A stretch of 64,000 bases of DNA from Phytohabitans aurantiacus. Its GTDB lineage: Bacteria > Actinomycetota > Actinomycetes > Mycobacteriales > Micromonosporaceae. This document shows, in pieces, positions 1 to 9,400 of the stretch. The DNA lies in assembly GCF_027923225.1 (NCBI RefSeq), contig NZ_BSDI01000005.1, positions 97,031 to 161,030 of the forward strand, in the 5' to 3' direction. The notes beneath the pieces are model-generated. The model ran no database searches. It saw only the letters and a program-made list of their open reading frames with translations, and was not told the origin of the DNA. Each line of letters begins with the position of its first letter. The stretch's first letter is position 1. A program made the translations under genes and the position numbers.

Positions 1-723
1 CAGCAGCCCCATGTCGTGAAACAGCGGGAGCCAGTTGACCGCCGTGACGGCGCCCCGGCCCTCGGCGAACGCCGTCCACAGTTGACGGACGTTGGCGGCC
101 AGGTTGCCGTACGAGATCACCACGCCCGCCGGGGTGCGGGTGGAGCCGGAGGTGTACTGGAGGTACGCCACGTCGTCGCGGGAGGCCGCCGAACGGGTGA
201 ACGGTTCGGCCGCTGCCCCGTCGTCGTCGGCCAGTATCAAGGCGGGCCGGCCAGGACGGGCTTCGATGAATTCCTTCACCCGGTCCGCCGCCGCCGACGT
301 GGTGACGACGCACCTCGGCGCGCAGTCCACATAGGAGCTTGCCAGCCGCTCGCCGTGCCGGGGCAGGTCGGGCGGGAAGAGGGGCACCGCCACCGTCCCC
401 GCGTACCAGCAGGCGAACAGCGCCACCACGTACTCCGGCCCGGACGGCGCCAGCACCGCGACCCGGTCGCCCTGTGCCGCCACCCGCCGCAGGCGCCCCG
501 CCAGCACGGTCGCCCGCCGGTGCAGCTCGCCCCAGCTCAGGTCCCGCGGCACCCCCTCAGGGTCGGCGGCGAAGTCGACGAACGTGTACGCCGTGTCGGC
601 GGGCCGGCGGTGCGCCCAGGTGGCGAGCCTCCCGACGAGCGGCACCGCGACCGGCGCGGGGGCCGGTGCGGGCGCCGGTACCGGCCGCCGCCGACCGGCT
701 TCCACTGTGACGATCACGCTCAT
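1..723 (-). CDS. Fatty-acyl-AMP ligase (FAAL), N-terminal part, cut by window edge
   Basis: The 241 visible residues are the N-terminal part of an acyl-adenylating enzyme; the C-terminus lies beyond base 1. The nucleotide-binding loop reads YTSGSTRTPAGVV near residue 185, and near the cut is NWLPLFHDMGLL, a signature of FAAL enzymes (FadD32-like) rather than acyl-CoA ligases. FAALs activate a fatty acid with ATP and pass it to an acyl carrier protein or directly to a PKS/NRPS. The ATG at 723 follows GGGAGG at good spacing; an Ala-Pro-rich linker occupies residues 15-25. The gene points leftwards, away from the SGNH hydrolase gene. With the nearby NRPS it probably supplies the acyl starter (inference). 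Family call is firm; chain length is unknown. Confidence 0.9.
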   Translation of the reverse strand, partial: MSVIVTVEAGRRRPVPAPAPAPAPVAVPLVGRLATWAHRRPADTAYTFVDFAADPEGVPRDLSWGELHRRATVLAGRLRRVAAQGDRVAVLAPSGPEYVVALFACWYAGTVAVPLFPPDLPRHGERLASSYVDCAPRCVVTTSAAADRVKEFIEARPGRPALILADDDGAAAEPFTRSAASRDDVAYLQYTSGSTRTPAGVVISYGNLAANVRQLWTAFAEGRGAVTAVNWLPLFHDMGLL

Positions 724-837
724 GTGTCCTCCCACCCGAACCGCGATCGGGCTGGACGCCCGAACCGCGATGGGGCTGGACGCTAATCCGGCCTGAAAGG
801 GCCCGGCATCGACCGCCCATGCGCGGCCTGCGACGAA

Positions 838-890
838 GCCTTGTCAGGGCGTGACAATCCGAGGTCCGCGTGCGCACGCGCGTGACAACC
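838..890. promoter_or_regulatory. TTGTCA/TGACAA repeats upstream of the FAAL gene
   Basis: A near-palindrome TTGTCA-N5-TGACAA lies at 841-857 and a further CGTGACAACC at 881-890, in the divergent spacer between the FAAL gene and the SGNH hydrolase gene. Read from the FAAL side the second site is GGTTGTCACG. The same core recurs twice in the MMPL/NRPS spacer at 20788-20825. Sequence similarity is seen; operator function and the binding protein are inferred. Confidence 0.4.
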
Positions 891-955
891 TCGCCCGCCG
901 CACTGCGTGAGCCGGGTTCATAGACGCTCGCCAGCCGCCGGACGAGCATCGCCAC

Positions 956-1897
956 ATGGTTGGTCACCGCACCCGTACACGTCCCCTGTGGATCGTCGCG
1001 AGCCTCGCGCTCGCCGCGGCGGTCTCCGGCGCCGGCACCGCCGCCATCGCCACCGCGACCGGGCCGGACGCCGGTACCTGGACCGCCGCCGAGGTGTCCG
1101 AGCAGGTCAGGACGGCCGAGGTGAGCGAGGGCGGGTACGTGGCGCTGGGTGACTCCTACACGTCCGGTCCCGGGATACCGGACGAGCGCCCGGACGCCGG
1201 CACCTGCGACCGCTCCACCAGCAACTACCCGGCACTGGTCGCGGCGGCGCTGCGCCCGGCCGCGTTCGCAGACGTGAGCTGCAGCGGGGCCGTCACCGGC
1301 GACATCACCGGCCCGCGGGGCGGCACGCCACCGCAGGTCGACGCGCTCGGCCCGGACACGACCCTGGTGACGCTCGGTGTCGGCGGCAACGACGCGGGCT
1401 TCGCCCCGGCGGTCGCCACCTGCGTGGTACTCGGCCTGCTCGACGCGGAGGGCGCGCCCTGCAACGCCCACTTCACCAGCGGCGGCGGCGACCGCCTGGC
1501 GGCCGGGATCGACGCGGTGGGCCCGAAGCTGGGCGCGGTCCTGGCCGAGGTGCGCGAGCGCGCGCCGCGGGCCACCGTGCTCGTGGTCGGCTACCCGGCG
1601 CTGCTGCCGGAGGCGAAGGACCGGTGCACGGTCGACCAGCCGATCGCCACCGGCGACGTGCCCTACCTGCGCTCGCTCAACGTGCGACTCAACAAGGTGC
1701 TGGCCGATCAGGCGGCGGCCGCCGGCGCGACGTTCGTCGACACGTTCGCCTCCAGCGCGGGGCATGACGCCTGCCAGGCGCCCGGTACCCGGTTCGTCGA
1801 GGGCATCCTGGGCGCCGAGGGTGCGATACCGGTGCATCCGAACGCGCTCGGGATGCGCGACATGGCCGACCAGGTCCTGGCGGCGCTGGGCAGATGA
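956..1897 (+). CDS. Secreted SGNH/GDSL-family hydrolase
   Basis: A 313-residue exported serine hydrolase. Residues 1-35 form a signal sequence with a basic start and a hydrophobic stretch. The SGNH blocks are present: GDSYTSG with nucleophile Ser67, GVGGND with Asn145, and the C-terminal HPN with His294. This resembles the actinomycete secreted lipase/esterase group, with several cysteines likely forming disulfides. No strong ribosome site precedes the ATG. The stop overlaps the next start (ATGA), so it is translationally coupled to the first PucR-type regulator. Substrate is unknown; an ester or lipid target near a lipopeptide locus is plausible but not shown. Confidence 0.85.
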   Translation: MVGHRTRTRPLWIVASLALAAAVSGAGTAAIATATGPDAGTWTAAEVSEQVRTAEVSEGGYVALGDSYTSGPGIPDERPDAGTCDRSTSNYPALVAAALRPAAFADVSCSGAVTGDITGPRGGTPPQVDALGPDTTLVTLGVGGNDAGFAPAVATCVVLGLLDAEGAPCNAHFTSGGGDRLAAGIDAVGPKLGAVLAEVRERAPRATVLVVGYPALLPEAKDRCTVDQPIATGDVPYLRSLNVRLNKVLADQAAAAGATFVDTFASSAGHDACQAPGTRFVEGILGAEGAIPVHPNALGMRDMADQVLAALGR

Positions 1898-3090
1898 GCA
1901 CCGGGGCGCCGGACGGCGCGGTCTCCGAGCGGGTCGTCCGGCTGGTCCGCGCCCACATCGACGAGGTGGCCGTCGAGATGACGCGGCAGATCCAGTCGGC
2001 GGTGCCCGAGTACGTGCGCCCGCGCGACGAGGCGTACGCCCGCACGGTCCACCGCGGCGTCGAGCACGCCCTGCGGCACTTCGCCGACGTGCTGGAGCGG
2101 CGCGCCGACGCCGACCAGAGCTGGCGCGAGGCGTTCAAGGCGATCGGGGCGGGTGAGGTACGCGAGGGCCGCAACCTCGACGCCTTGCACGCGGCGGTGC
2201 GGGCCGGGGCGCGGGCGGGCTGGCACCGGCTGGCCGACGCCGCCGAGCGGGACGGCGTACCGCCGGCGGCGCTCATCCCAGTGGCGGAGGCGATCTTCGC
2301 GTACATCGACGAGCTGATCTCGGCGTCGGCGGCCGGGTACACGCACGCCCAGGCCGCCGAGGCCGGCGAGCTCGACCGCCGCCGGCGGCGCCTGCTGGAC
2401 CTGCTGGTGACCGACCCGCCGCCGTCCGTGGAGGCGCTCGGCCCGGCCGCCGCCGCGGCGCGCTGGCGGCTGCCGCGCCAGGTCTGCGCGGTCGCGCTCG
2501 ACGCGCCCGGCGGCATCAACCCGCCGCCGGTGCTCTCCCCCGAGATACTGAGCGGCCTGCACCGGTCCAGCCGCTGCCTGGTCGTACCCGAACCGGTGGC
2601 ACCCGCGCAGGTCCGCTCGCTGACGAACGCCCTCGCCCGGTTCCGCGCCGCGGTCGGGCCACCGGTGCCACCCGTCGAGGCGGCCAAGTCGCTGCGCTGG
2701 GCGCGCCGGGCCCTGCGGCTCGCGCGCCGCGGGGTGATCCGGGCCGACGGCCTGCTCTGGTGCTCCGACCACCTCGCCACGCTGGCCGTCTTCCAGGACG
2801 AGGACCTGCTGGCGACCCTCGCCGAGCGCCGCCTGGCGCCGCTCGCGACGCTGCGCGAGAGCCAGCGCGAGCTGCTCGTCGAGACCCTGCTCGCGTGGTT
2901 ACGGAACAGCATGAACGCCAACGCGGTCGCCGCTCACCTGCACGTGCACCCGCAAACCGTGCGTCACCGCCTGCGGCAGCTCGGCCGGCTCTTCGGCGAC
3001 CAGCTGAAGGACCCCGACCGCCGCTTCGAGCTGGAGATCGCGCTCCGCGCCGCGCACGCCCAGCGCCTCGCCCGCCAGCACCCTCGGTGA
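1894..3090 (+). CDS. PucR/CdaR-type transcriptional regulator, copy 1
   Basis: A 398-residue regulator. The C-terminal helix-turn-helix (about 335-390) contains NANAVAAHLHVHPQTVRHRL, the HTH_30 pattern of PucR/CdaR proteins. The N-terminal 180 residues are helical (RsbRD-like) with a basic RRRRR segment at the domain junction. It overlaps the hydrolase gene by four bases. The protein at 3243-4490 is a close paralogue over its full length, so the pair arose by tandem duplication. Effector unknown; its position makes it a candidate regulator of the adjacent NRPS locus (inference). Confidence 0.85.
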   Translation: MSTGAPDGAVSERVVRLVRAHIDEVAVEMTRQIQSAVPEYVRPRDEAYARTVHRGVEHALRHFADVLERRADADQSWREAFKAIGAGEVREGRNLDALHAAVRAGARAGWHRLADAAERDGVPPAALIPVAEAIFAYIDELISASAAGYTHAQAAEAGELDRRRRRLLDLLVTDPPPSVEALGPAAAAARWRLPRQVCAVALDAPGGINPPPVLSPEILSGLHRSSRCLVVPEPVAPAQVRSLTNALARFRAAVGPPVPPVEAAKSLRWARRALRLARRGVIRADGLLWCSDHLATLAVFQDEDLLATLAERRLAPLATLRESQRELLVETLLAWLRNSMNANAVAAHLHVHPQTVRHRLRQLGRLFGDQLKDPDRRFELEIALRAAHAQRLARQHPR

Positions 3091-3242
3091 TCATGAAACG
3101 TCGCTGCGTACAGAAGATCTGAACGACTAAGCGATCTCATCCGTTAAGCAGGGCAGGGCGGAAACACATTTCTGGGGGAATGGTGGTGGATGGCCGCCGC
3201 GTGCGTCAGCGTGCCATCGGCGGACAGGTGGGGAGGCACAGC

Positions 3243-4490
3243 ATGGCAATGCCCAACCGAACGAGCGTCACCTGGCTGACGGGCAAGATCCCGCCCGCCA
3301 CGGTGGACCAGTTACGGGCCGACGTCCTGGACTCCGCGGCCGAGATGGTACGGGAGATCCAGGCACACGTGCCCGAGTACGCGCGGCCCGAGGAGCGGTA
3401 CGTCCAGGCGCTGCGCACCGGGGTGGAGTTCGCTCTGCGCCGGTACGTCGAACTGCTCGACCAGCACGTCGGCCGTGGCCGGGGCCCGGGAGACGACGAC
3501 AGCCAGCCGATCAACTGGCGCGAGCTGTACCAGGCGGTCGGCGAACGGGAGATGCGTGAGGGGCGCAGCCTCGACGCGCTGCACGCCGCGGTGCGGATCT
3601 GCGCGCGGGTCGCCAACCGGCGGCTGCGCGCGTTCGCCGAGCGGCACGCGCTGCCGCCGAACGCGGTGGCGTGGCTCGCCGAGGCCATCTTCGACAACAC
3701 CGACGACGTCGCGCGGGCGTCCGCGGAAGGCTACGCACAGGCTCAGGAGGCCGAGGCGGGCGAGTTGGACCGGCGCCGGCGCCGGCTGCTCGACCTGCTC
3801 ATCGCCGACCCGCCGCCGTCGATGACGGCGCTGGCCACGGCGGCGAGCGCCGCTCACTGGCAGATGCCGCGCCGGTTGGCCGCCGTCGCCGTGGCCGCGC
3901 CCGCGCCGATCGCGCAGCCGCCGGTACTGTCACCGGAGATCCTGGCCGCCTTCGACCACTCGCAGCCGTGCCTGATCGTGCCCGACCCGAAAGGGCTGGC
4001 GCAGGTGCGGGCGCTGGTGAACGGCCTGTCACAGCACCACGCCGCGGTCGGCCCGGCGGTGTCCCCTGTGGACGCCGGCAAGTCACTGCGCTGGGCCCGC
4101 CTGGCGCTGGACCTGTCGGCGAAGGGGCTCATCCCGCGCGAGCACATCATCTGGTGCGGCGACCATCTCGCCTCGCTGGCGGTGTTCCAGGACCAGGCGC
4201 TGCTCGCCACGCTCGCCGAGCGGCGGCTGGCGCCCCTGGCCCGGCTGCGGGACGACAAGCGGGAACTGCTCGCCGACACGCTGCTGGCGTGGCTCAAGTT
4301 CAACATGAACGCCAACGAGGTGGCCGCCCATCTGCACGTGCACCCGCAGACCGTGCGGCACCGCCTGCGCCAGCTCGGCCAGCTGTTCGGCAGCCAGATC
4401 CGGGACCCGGACCTGCGCTTCGAACTGGAGATCGCGCTCCGGGCCGAGCACGCGAGACACCTCCGCACCAAGGCGGCGGTCGCACACTGA
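3243..4490 (+). CDS. PucR/CdaR-type transcriptional regulator, copy 2
   Basis: A 415-residue paralogue of the preceding regulator, sharing the AGELDRRRRRLLDLL junction and the HTH with HLHVHPQTVRHRLRQLG. I start it at ATG 3243, preceded by GGGGAGG six bases upstream; an in-frame ATG at 3180 would add 21 unconserved residues. A 152-base gap from copy 1 gives room for its own promoter. It has a small insert near residues 78-88 (GRGRGPGDDDS) absent from copy 1. It ends at a terminator shared with the convergent von Willebrand protein gene. Confidence 0.85.
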   Translation: MAMPNRTSVTWLTGKIPPATVDQLRADVLDSAAEMVREIQAHVPEYARPEERYVQALRTGVEFALRRYVELLDQHVGRGRGPGDDDSQPINWRELYQAVGEREMREGRSLDALHAAVRICARVANRRLRAFAERHALPPNAVAWLAEAIFDNTDDVARASAEGYAQAQEAEAGELDRRRRRLLDLLIADPPPSMTALATAASAAHWQMPRRLAAVAVAAPAPIAQPPVLSPEILAAFDHSQPCLIVPDPKGLAQVRALVNGLSQHHAAVGPAVSPVDAGKSLRWARLALDLSAKGLIPREHIIWCGDHLASLAVFQDQALLATLAERRLAPLARLRDDKRELLADTLLAWLKFNMNANEVAAHLHVHPQTVRHRLRQLGQLFGSQIRDPDLRFELEIALRAEHARHLRTKAAVAH

Positions 4491-4498
4491 CACGCGCG

Positions 4499-4526
4499 GT
4501 GGCCGGGCGCGACGCTGCCCGGCCAC
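4499..4526. terminator. Bidirectional hairpin terminator
   Basis: Perfect inverted repeat: GTGGCCGGGC (4499-4508), an 8-base loop, GCCCGGCCAC (4517-4526). It lies in the 44-base gap between convergent genes ending at 4490 and 4535, so it can serve both. No U-tract, as is usual in high-GC actinomycetes. Confidence 0.7.
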
Positions 4527-4534
4527 TCAACGGG

Positions 4535-6202
4535 TCACTGTGGCCACTGCTGGACCAGGAAATCCAAGGCCTGGAAGAAGAGGTCTTCGACGCCGTTGCC
4601 GTCCGGGCTCAGGAACGTGCGGCCGCCGGTCGCGGCGCTCATCGCCTGCAGGGCCTGCGCGTCGACGTCCGGCCCGATGCCGAAGAAGATGAGCGGCAGC
4701 GGGCGCTGGGGATCCTGCAGGGCGGCCAGCTTCGACATCACCTCGCCCAGCCCGACGCCGTTCGGGTCGTTGTCGCGCCCGTCGGTGGCGATCAGGACCA
4801 GGTTGAGCCGCCCCGCCTTCCACACGCCGCGCGCCTGACGGTACGCGGCGAGGGTGGTGTCGTTCAGCCCGGTGCGGGCGCCCGGCACGGTACGGAGCCC
4901 CGCGAGGGCCGCGAAGACGTCGCCGCGCCGCTCGCGCAGCGGCACCAGCGGCAGCACCTCCTGGTGGTCCCGCTCACCGTCCAGTTCGGACGCGAACCGC
5001 CACACGCTCACCTCGGTGGTGTCGCGCAGCAGGCCGATCAGGCGGCCGCCCGCGGCCACCGTCGCGCTCAGCCGGGTCTGCCCCCGGCCGGCGCGGCCGG
5101 CCATCGAGCCGGACACGTCGATGACGTTGAGGAGCCGGGCGCTGAGGTTGACGCCGGCCCAGCCGCGCAGCGCGGTGTCCACAGTGGCCGATGACGGCAG
5201 CGGTGCCGGCGCGACCACCGCGGTGCCGTCCCGGACCGGCGTACCGGCCGCGGTGCGCAGCCCGACCGCGGCCAGCGCGCCCGCGCCGTCGTCGACCAGC
5301 GCGCTACGCAACCGTTCGGCGACCGCGCGCGGCACGTCCCCCGCGCCGGGCAGCACGACGAACGGGTGGTCGAGCCCCGGTGTGGACAGGTCCGGGTACA
5401 CCGGTACGAGCGGCTCGGCGTCCCCCCGCGCGTTGTAGCCGAGCGCCTCCTGCTCGCTGACCACCGCGCCCTGCAAGGAGTCCGGCGCGTCACCGCCCAC
5501 TCTGGACAGCAGGTCGGCGCCGGCTGGCGCGGCGATGCGCGACAGCCGTCGCAGCATCTCGGCGTTGTCGGGGCCGGGCGAGTCGGACTGGCCGGCGATC
5601 CGGCGGATCTCCAGCACGCCGGACAGGCCGACGGGATCGCCGGTCGGGTCGGGCAGGCCCAGCGGGCGGGCGTCCTCGTCCGGGTCCAGCAGCGCCTGCC
5701 AGCCAAGCGGTGGCCCCGGCGGCACGAACTCGGCCGCGACCTGACCGGTGACGGCCAGGACGACCGGCGAGCTGGCCACCGTCGTACCGGTGGCGGGCAC
5801 GCCGCGGCCGGCGCCGGCCGCGGACCCCGCTCGCCGCAACCACCAGGTCGATTCCGGGATCCACGCGTGCGGGATCGCGCCGTCCGGAGCCGCCAGGCGC
5901 GCGACCACGTCCGCCGATCCGGTACCGGTGACCGTCAGCCGGAAGCAGCCGCCACCCGTGTCCGGGGGTACACCGGCGGCCATCCGCGACACCGCCGGTG
6001 CGATCGACGGCGCGGCGGCCACCTCGACGCTCACCGGTTCGTCGCAGTCGTCGCCGATGATGTTCGCGAACCCGGCGCCCACCCAGCCGAGCACGATGGC
6101 CGCCAGCACGACGCCGACGACCACGAGGCGCGGCGACAGGCGGACGGGTCGGATCACCACGATCGCCCGGTGCGCGGCGTGGTACTCGTTGGATCGCGTC
6201 AT
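4535..6202 (-). CDS. Membrane-anchored von Willebrand factor A / solute-binding-like protein
   Basis: A 555-residue protein with one N-terminal membrane segment (about 22-45) and an extracellular body. Residues 50-330 look like a type-2 solute-binding fold; the C-terminal part is a VWA domain with an intact MIDAS: DVSGSM near residue 360, a downstream Thr and ATDGRDN. Such SBP-VWA proteins are common in actinomycetes and mostly uncharacterised. It is the last gene of the NRPS-MbtH operon, starting 6 bases after the MbtH stop, so it is co-transcribed with peptide synthesis. That suggests a cell-surface role linked to the product, though it may be a passenger. Confidence 0.8.
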   Translation of the reverse strand: MTRSNEYHAAHRAIVVIRPVRLSPRLVVVGVVLAAIVLGWVGAGFANIIGDDCDEPVSVEVAAAPSIAPAVSRMAAGVPPDTGGGCFRLTVTGTGSADVVARLAAPDGAIPHAWIPESTWWLRRAGSAAGAGRGVPATGTTVASSPVVLAVTGQVAAEFVPPGPPLGWQALLDPDEDARPLGLPDPTGDPVGLSGVLEIRRIAGQSDSPGPDNAEMLRRLSRIAAPAGADLLSRVGGDAPDSLQGAVVSEQEALGYNARGDAEPLVPVYPDLSTPGLDHPFVVLPGAGDVPRAVAERLRSALVDDGAGALAAVGLRTAAGTPVRDGTAVVAPAPLPSSATVDTALRGWAGVNLSARLLNVIDVSGSMAGRAGRGQTRLSATVAAGGRLIGLLRDTTEVSVWRFASELDGERDHQEVLPLVPLRERRGDVFAALAGLRTVPGARTGLNDTTLAAYRQARGVWKAGRLNLVLIATDGRDNDPNGVGLGEVMSKLAALQDPQRPLPLIFFGIGPDVDAQALQAMSAATGGRTFLSPDGNGVEDLFFQALDFLVQQWPQ

Positions 6203-6208
6203 CGTCGC

Positions 6209-6436
6209 CTACCTGCTTTCGGGGGCGTGCTCCTCCATCGCTTCCGCCAGGCTGCGCGGTCGCATGTCGGTCCAGTGCCGGTCGATGTGCGCGAGGCAGG
6301 CGTCCCGGCTGTCCTCGGGGTGGGCGACGCCCCACCCGTCCGGCACCGCGACGAAGGCCGGCCACAGCGAGTACTGCCCCTCGGCGTTGATGAGCGCGAG
6401 GTACCGGCCGTCCGGGTCTTCGAAGGGGTTGGTCAC
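6209..6436 (-). CDS. MbtH-like protein
   Basis: A 75-residue MbtH-family protein with the signature NPFED near the start, SLWPAF, PDGWGV and the terminal W-TDMRP. MbtH proteins bind NRPS adenylation domains and are often needed for solubility or activity. The GTG start at 6436 is two bases after the NRPS stop and uses the GAGGAG inside the NRPS 3' end as ribosome site, so production is coupled to the NRPS. Longer reading frames upstream in this frame are shadows of the NRPS. Confidence 0.95.
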   Translation of the reverse strand: MTNPFEDPDGRYLALINAEGQYSLWPAFVAVPDGWGVAHPEDSRDACLAHIDRHWTDMRPRSLAEAMEEHAPESR

Positions 6437-6438
6437 GT

Positions 6439-9400
6439 TCAGCTCCTCACCGGTTGAATCTGGTTGACCTTCTCGATCGCGCGGGCCACGATCGGGCCGA
6501 TCCGCGCCAGCCCCGGCCGGCGCAGCATCGACCGGTGCTCGCAGCCGGCCGCGTGGATGTCGATCCGCCCGGTCACGTACGGCAGCCAGGCCAGCTCCGC
6601 GCCCGCGATGCCCGGGTCGGCGCGGAACAGCAACAGGTCGCCGTGGAACGGCGCGGGCTGGAACTCGTTGTAGAGGTGGATGTGGTTGACGACGATCGCG
6701 TCGGCGACCTCGGGCGCGGTACCGGTCAGCGAGGTGGCCGAGGCGTCCACCTCGCCGCGGGCGATCGCCAGGGCGCGGTCGATGTCGACGGCGTCCAGCC
6801 CGATCGGGTACGCGTCGAGGACCGCCAGCAGCGCCACGTGCTCCCCCTCGCTCTGCAGGCGGGTGGCGATCGCGTGCGCCACCAGGCCACCGAACGACCA
6901 GCCGAGCAGGTGGTACGGGCCGGACGGCTGCACCGAGCGGATCTGGTCGAGGTAGTCGGCGGCCATCTGCTCCACGCTCGCCGGCAACGCGCCCGTCTCG
7001 GTGAAGCCCCGCGCCTGCAGGCCGTACACCGGCTGCTCGGGGTGCAGGTAGCGCACGAGGCCCGCGTACGGCCAGCTGACCCCGCCGGCCGGATGGACGC
7101 AGAACAGCGGCGGCCGGCTGCCGTTCGCCCGCAACGGCAGCAGTACCTCCAGCTCGTGCCGGGTCTCCGGGGTGTCGAGGCGCGCGGCGAGGCCGGCCGG
7201 GGTCGGCGCTTCGAGGACCGTGCGGAGGCTGACGCCGGCCCGCAGCACACCGCGCAGGTGGCCGACGAGCTTGGTGGCGAGGATGCTGTCGCCGCCGAGG
7301 TCGAAGAAGTTGTCGTCCGCCCCGACCGCCTCCTTGTTCAGGACCTCCGCGAACGCCCGGCACAGCGCCTCCTCGTCGGCCGTCGCCGGGCCACGCGAAC
7401 GCGCGATCGTGGGCGCGGGCAGCGCCTTGCGGTCGAGCTTGCCGTTGGCGTTCACCGGCAGCTCGTCCAGGCCCACGATCGCCGACGGGACCATGTAGGC
7501 GGGCAGCCGGCGGGCCACCGCCGCCCGCACACCCTCCACATCGGACGTCACGGTGTAGCCGACGAGCCGCCCGTCGCGGACCACGACCGCGGCCCGGTCC
7601 ACGCCGTCGCAGGCCGCGAGGGCGGCTTCCACCTCCGCCAGCTCGATCCGGTGGCCGCGCACCTTCACCTGGTCGTCGGCGCGGCCCAGGTACTCCAGCT
7701 GGCCATCGGCGCGCCACCGCACCACGTCGCCGGTCCGGTACATCCGCCCGGGGCCGAAGGGGTTGGCCACGAACCGTTCCGCGGTCAGCGCCGGGCGGCC
7801 GGCGTAGCCGCGCGCCACGCCCGCACCGGTCACGTACAGCTCGCCGGGCACGCCGTGCGGTACCGGCCGCAACCATCCATCGAGGACGAAGACCCGGGTA
7901 CCCTCGATCGGCCGGCCGATCGGCACCTGGTCGCCTTCGAGGGGCTCGCTCACCGTCGCGCACACGGTCACCTCGGTCGGCCCGTACGCGTTCAGCAGCC
8001 GCCGCCCCACCGACCAGCCGGCCGCGGTCTGCTCCGGCAGCGCCTCCCCCGCCGACACCACGGTGCCCGGGGCGGCCGATGGTGTCACGGCGGCCAGTAC
8101 GCTCGGCGGCACCGTCGCGTGCGTCAGGTCGCCGCGGGCCGCCAGCTCCGCCACGGGGTCCGGGCCGGCCACGACCACCGCCCCGCCCGACGACAGCGCG
8201 CCCCACAGCTCCCACACCGAGGCGTCGAAGCCGGGCGACGAGAACCAGAACACCCGGCTCGTCGCGTCGAGCCCCAGGCGGCGCACCTGCGAGCGCGCCA
8301 TGGCCGGTACGCCGCCGTGCGGCACCACGACACCCTTGGGCGCGCCCGACGAACCGGAGGTGTAGATGACGTACGCGCGATTCCGGGGGTCGAGCCGCAC
8401 GGCGGGCGGCGGGCCGGCCGGCCCGTCGACGAACACGTCCGCCGCGCTGAGCAGCCGCTCAGCCCCCGCGTCGCGGCACATGAACGCGATGCGCTCGGCC
8501 GGGTAGCCGGGGTCCACCGGCAGGTACGCCGCGCCGGCCTTGAGCACGCCCAGCATCCCCACCACGAACTCCAGCGAGCGCGGCATCACCAGGCCGACGA
8601 CCTGCTCCGCGCGCACCCCGCCGGCGACCAGGCGGTGCGCCAGCCGGTTCGAGGCCGCGTCCAGTTCGGCGTACGTCAGCGAACGGTCACCCGCGATGAC
8701 CGCGACCGCCCGGGGCGTCCGGGACGCCTGCGCCGCGAACAGCCGTGGCAACAGCCCGTCCGGCTCGCCCGCCGAGCCGGCCCAGTCGCGAAGGAGGCGG
8801 TCACGCTCCTCAGTGGACAGCAGGTCGACCTCGCCGACCAGGCGGCCGGCGTCTTCGGCGACCGCGGCCAGTACCCGTTCCAGCCGGGCCAGCAGCGACT
8901 CCACCGTGGACCGGTCGAACAGGCCCGGCCGGTAGCGCAGGGTCAGCTCCAGGCCGTCCCGGTGCGCCGCCGACAGCGACAGCGGGTAGTGGGTGTCGCC
9001 CCACCCGTCGACCGCGCTGACCCGCAGCGGTCCAGCGTCCAGGCCCTCAGCGGGCAGCGGGTAGTTCTCGAACACCGTGATGGTGTCGAACAGCCGGCGG
9101 TGCCCGCTGAGCCGGTGGATCTCGCTCAGTCCCAGGTGCCGGTGCGGGATCAGGGCCGCCTGCTCGTCCTGGATCCCGGCCAGCGCCTGCGCGAGCGTCC
9201 GTGACGGGTCGAGCAGGATCCGCACCGGAACGGTGTTGACGCACAGGCCGACCACCTCGGGCGCCTCCGGTGGGCGTACCGCCACGGTGGCGCCGAACAC
9301 GACGTCGTCGCGCCCGGTGTGCTGGCCCAGGACCATCGCCCAGGCCGCCTGCACCGCCGTGTTCAGCGTGACACCGAGGGCGTTGAGCCTGGCCCGCAGC

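Noticed and set aside
6437..8215. Extended reading frame ending in the MbtH protein
   Set aside because: Everything before the GTG at 6436 is the NRPS read in another frame; only the last 75 residues are real.
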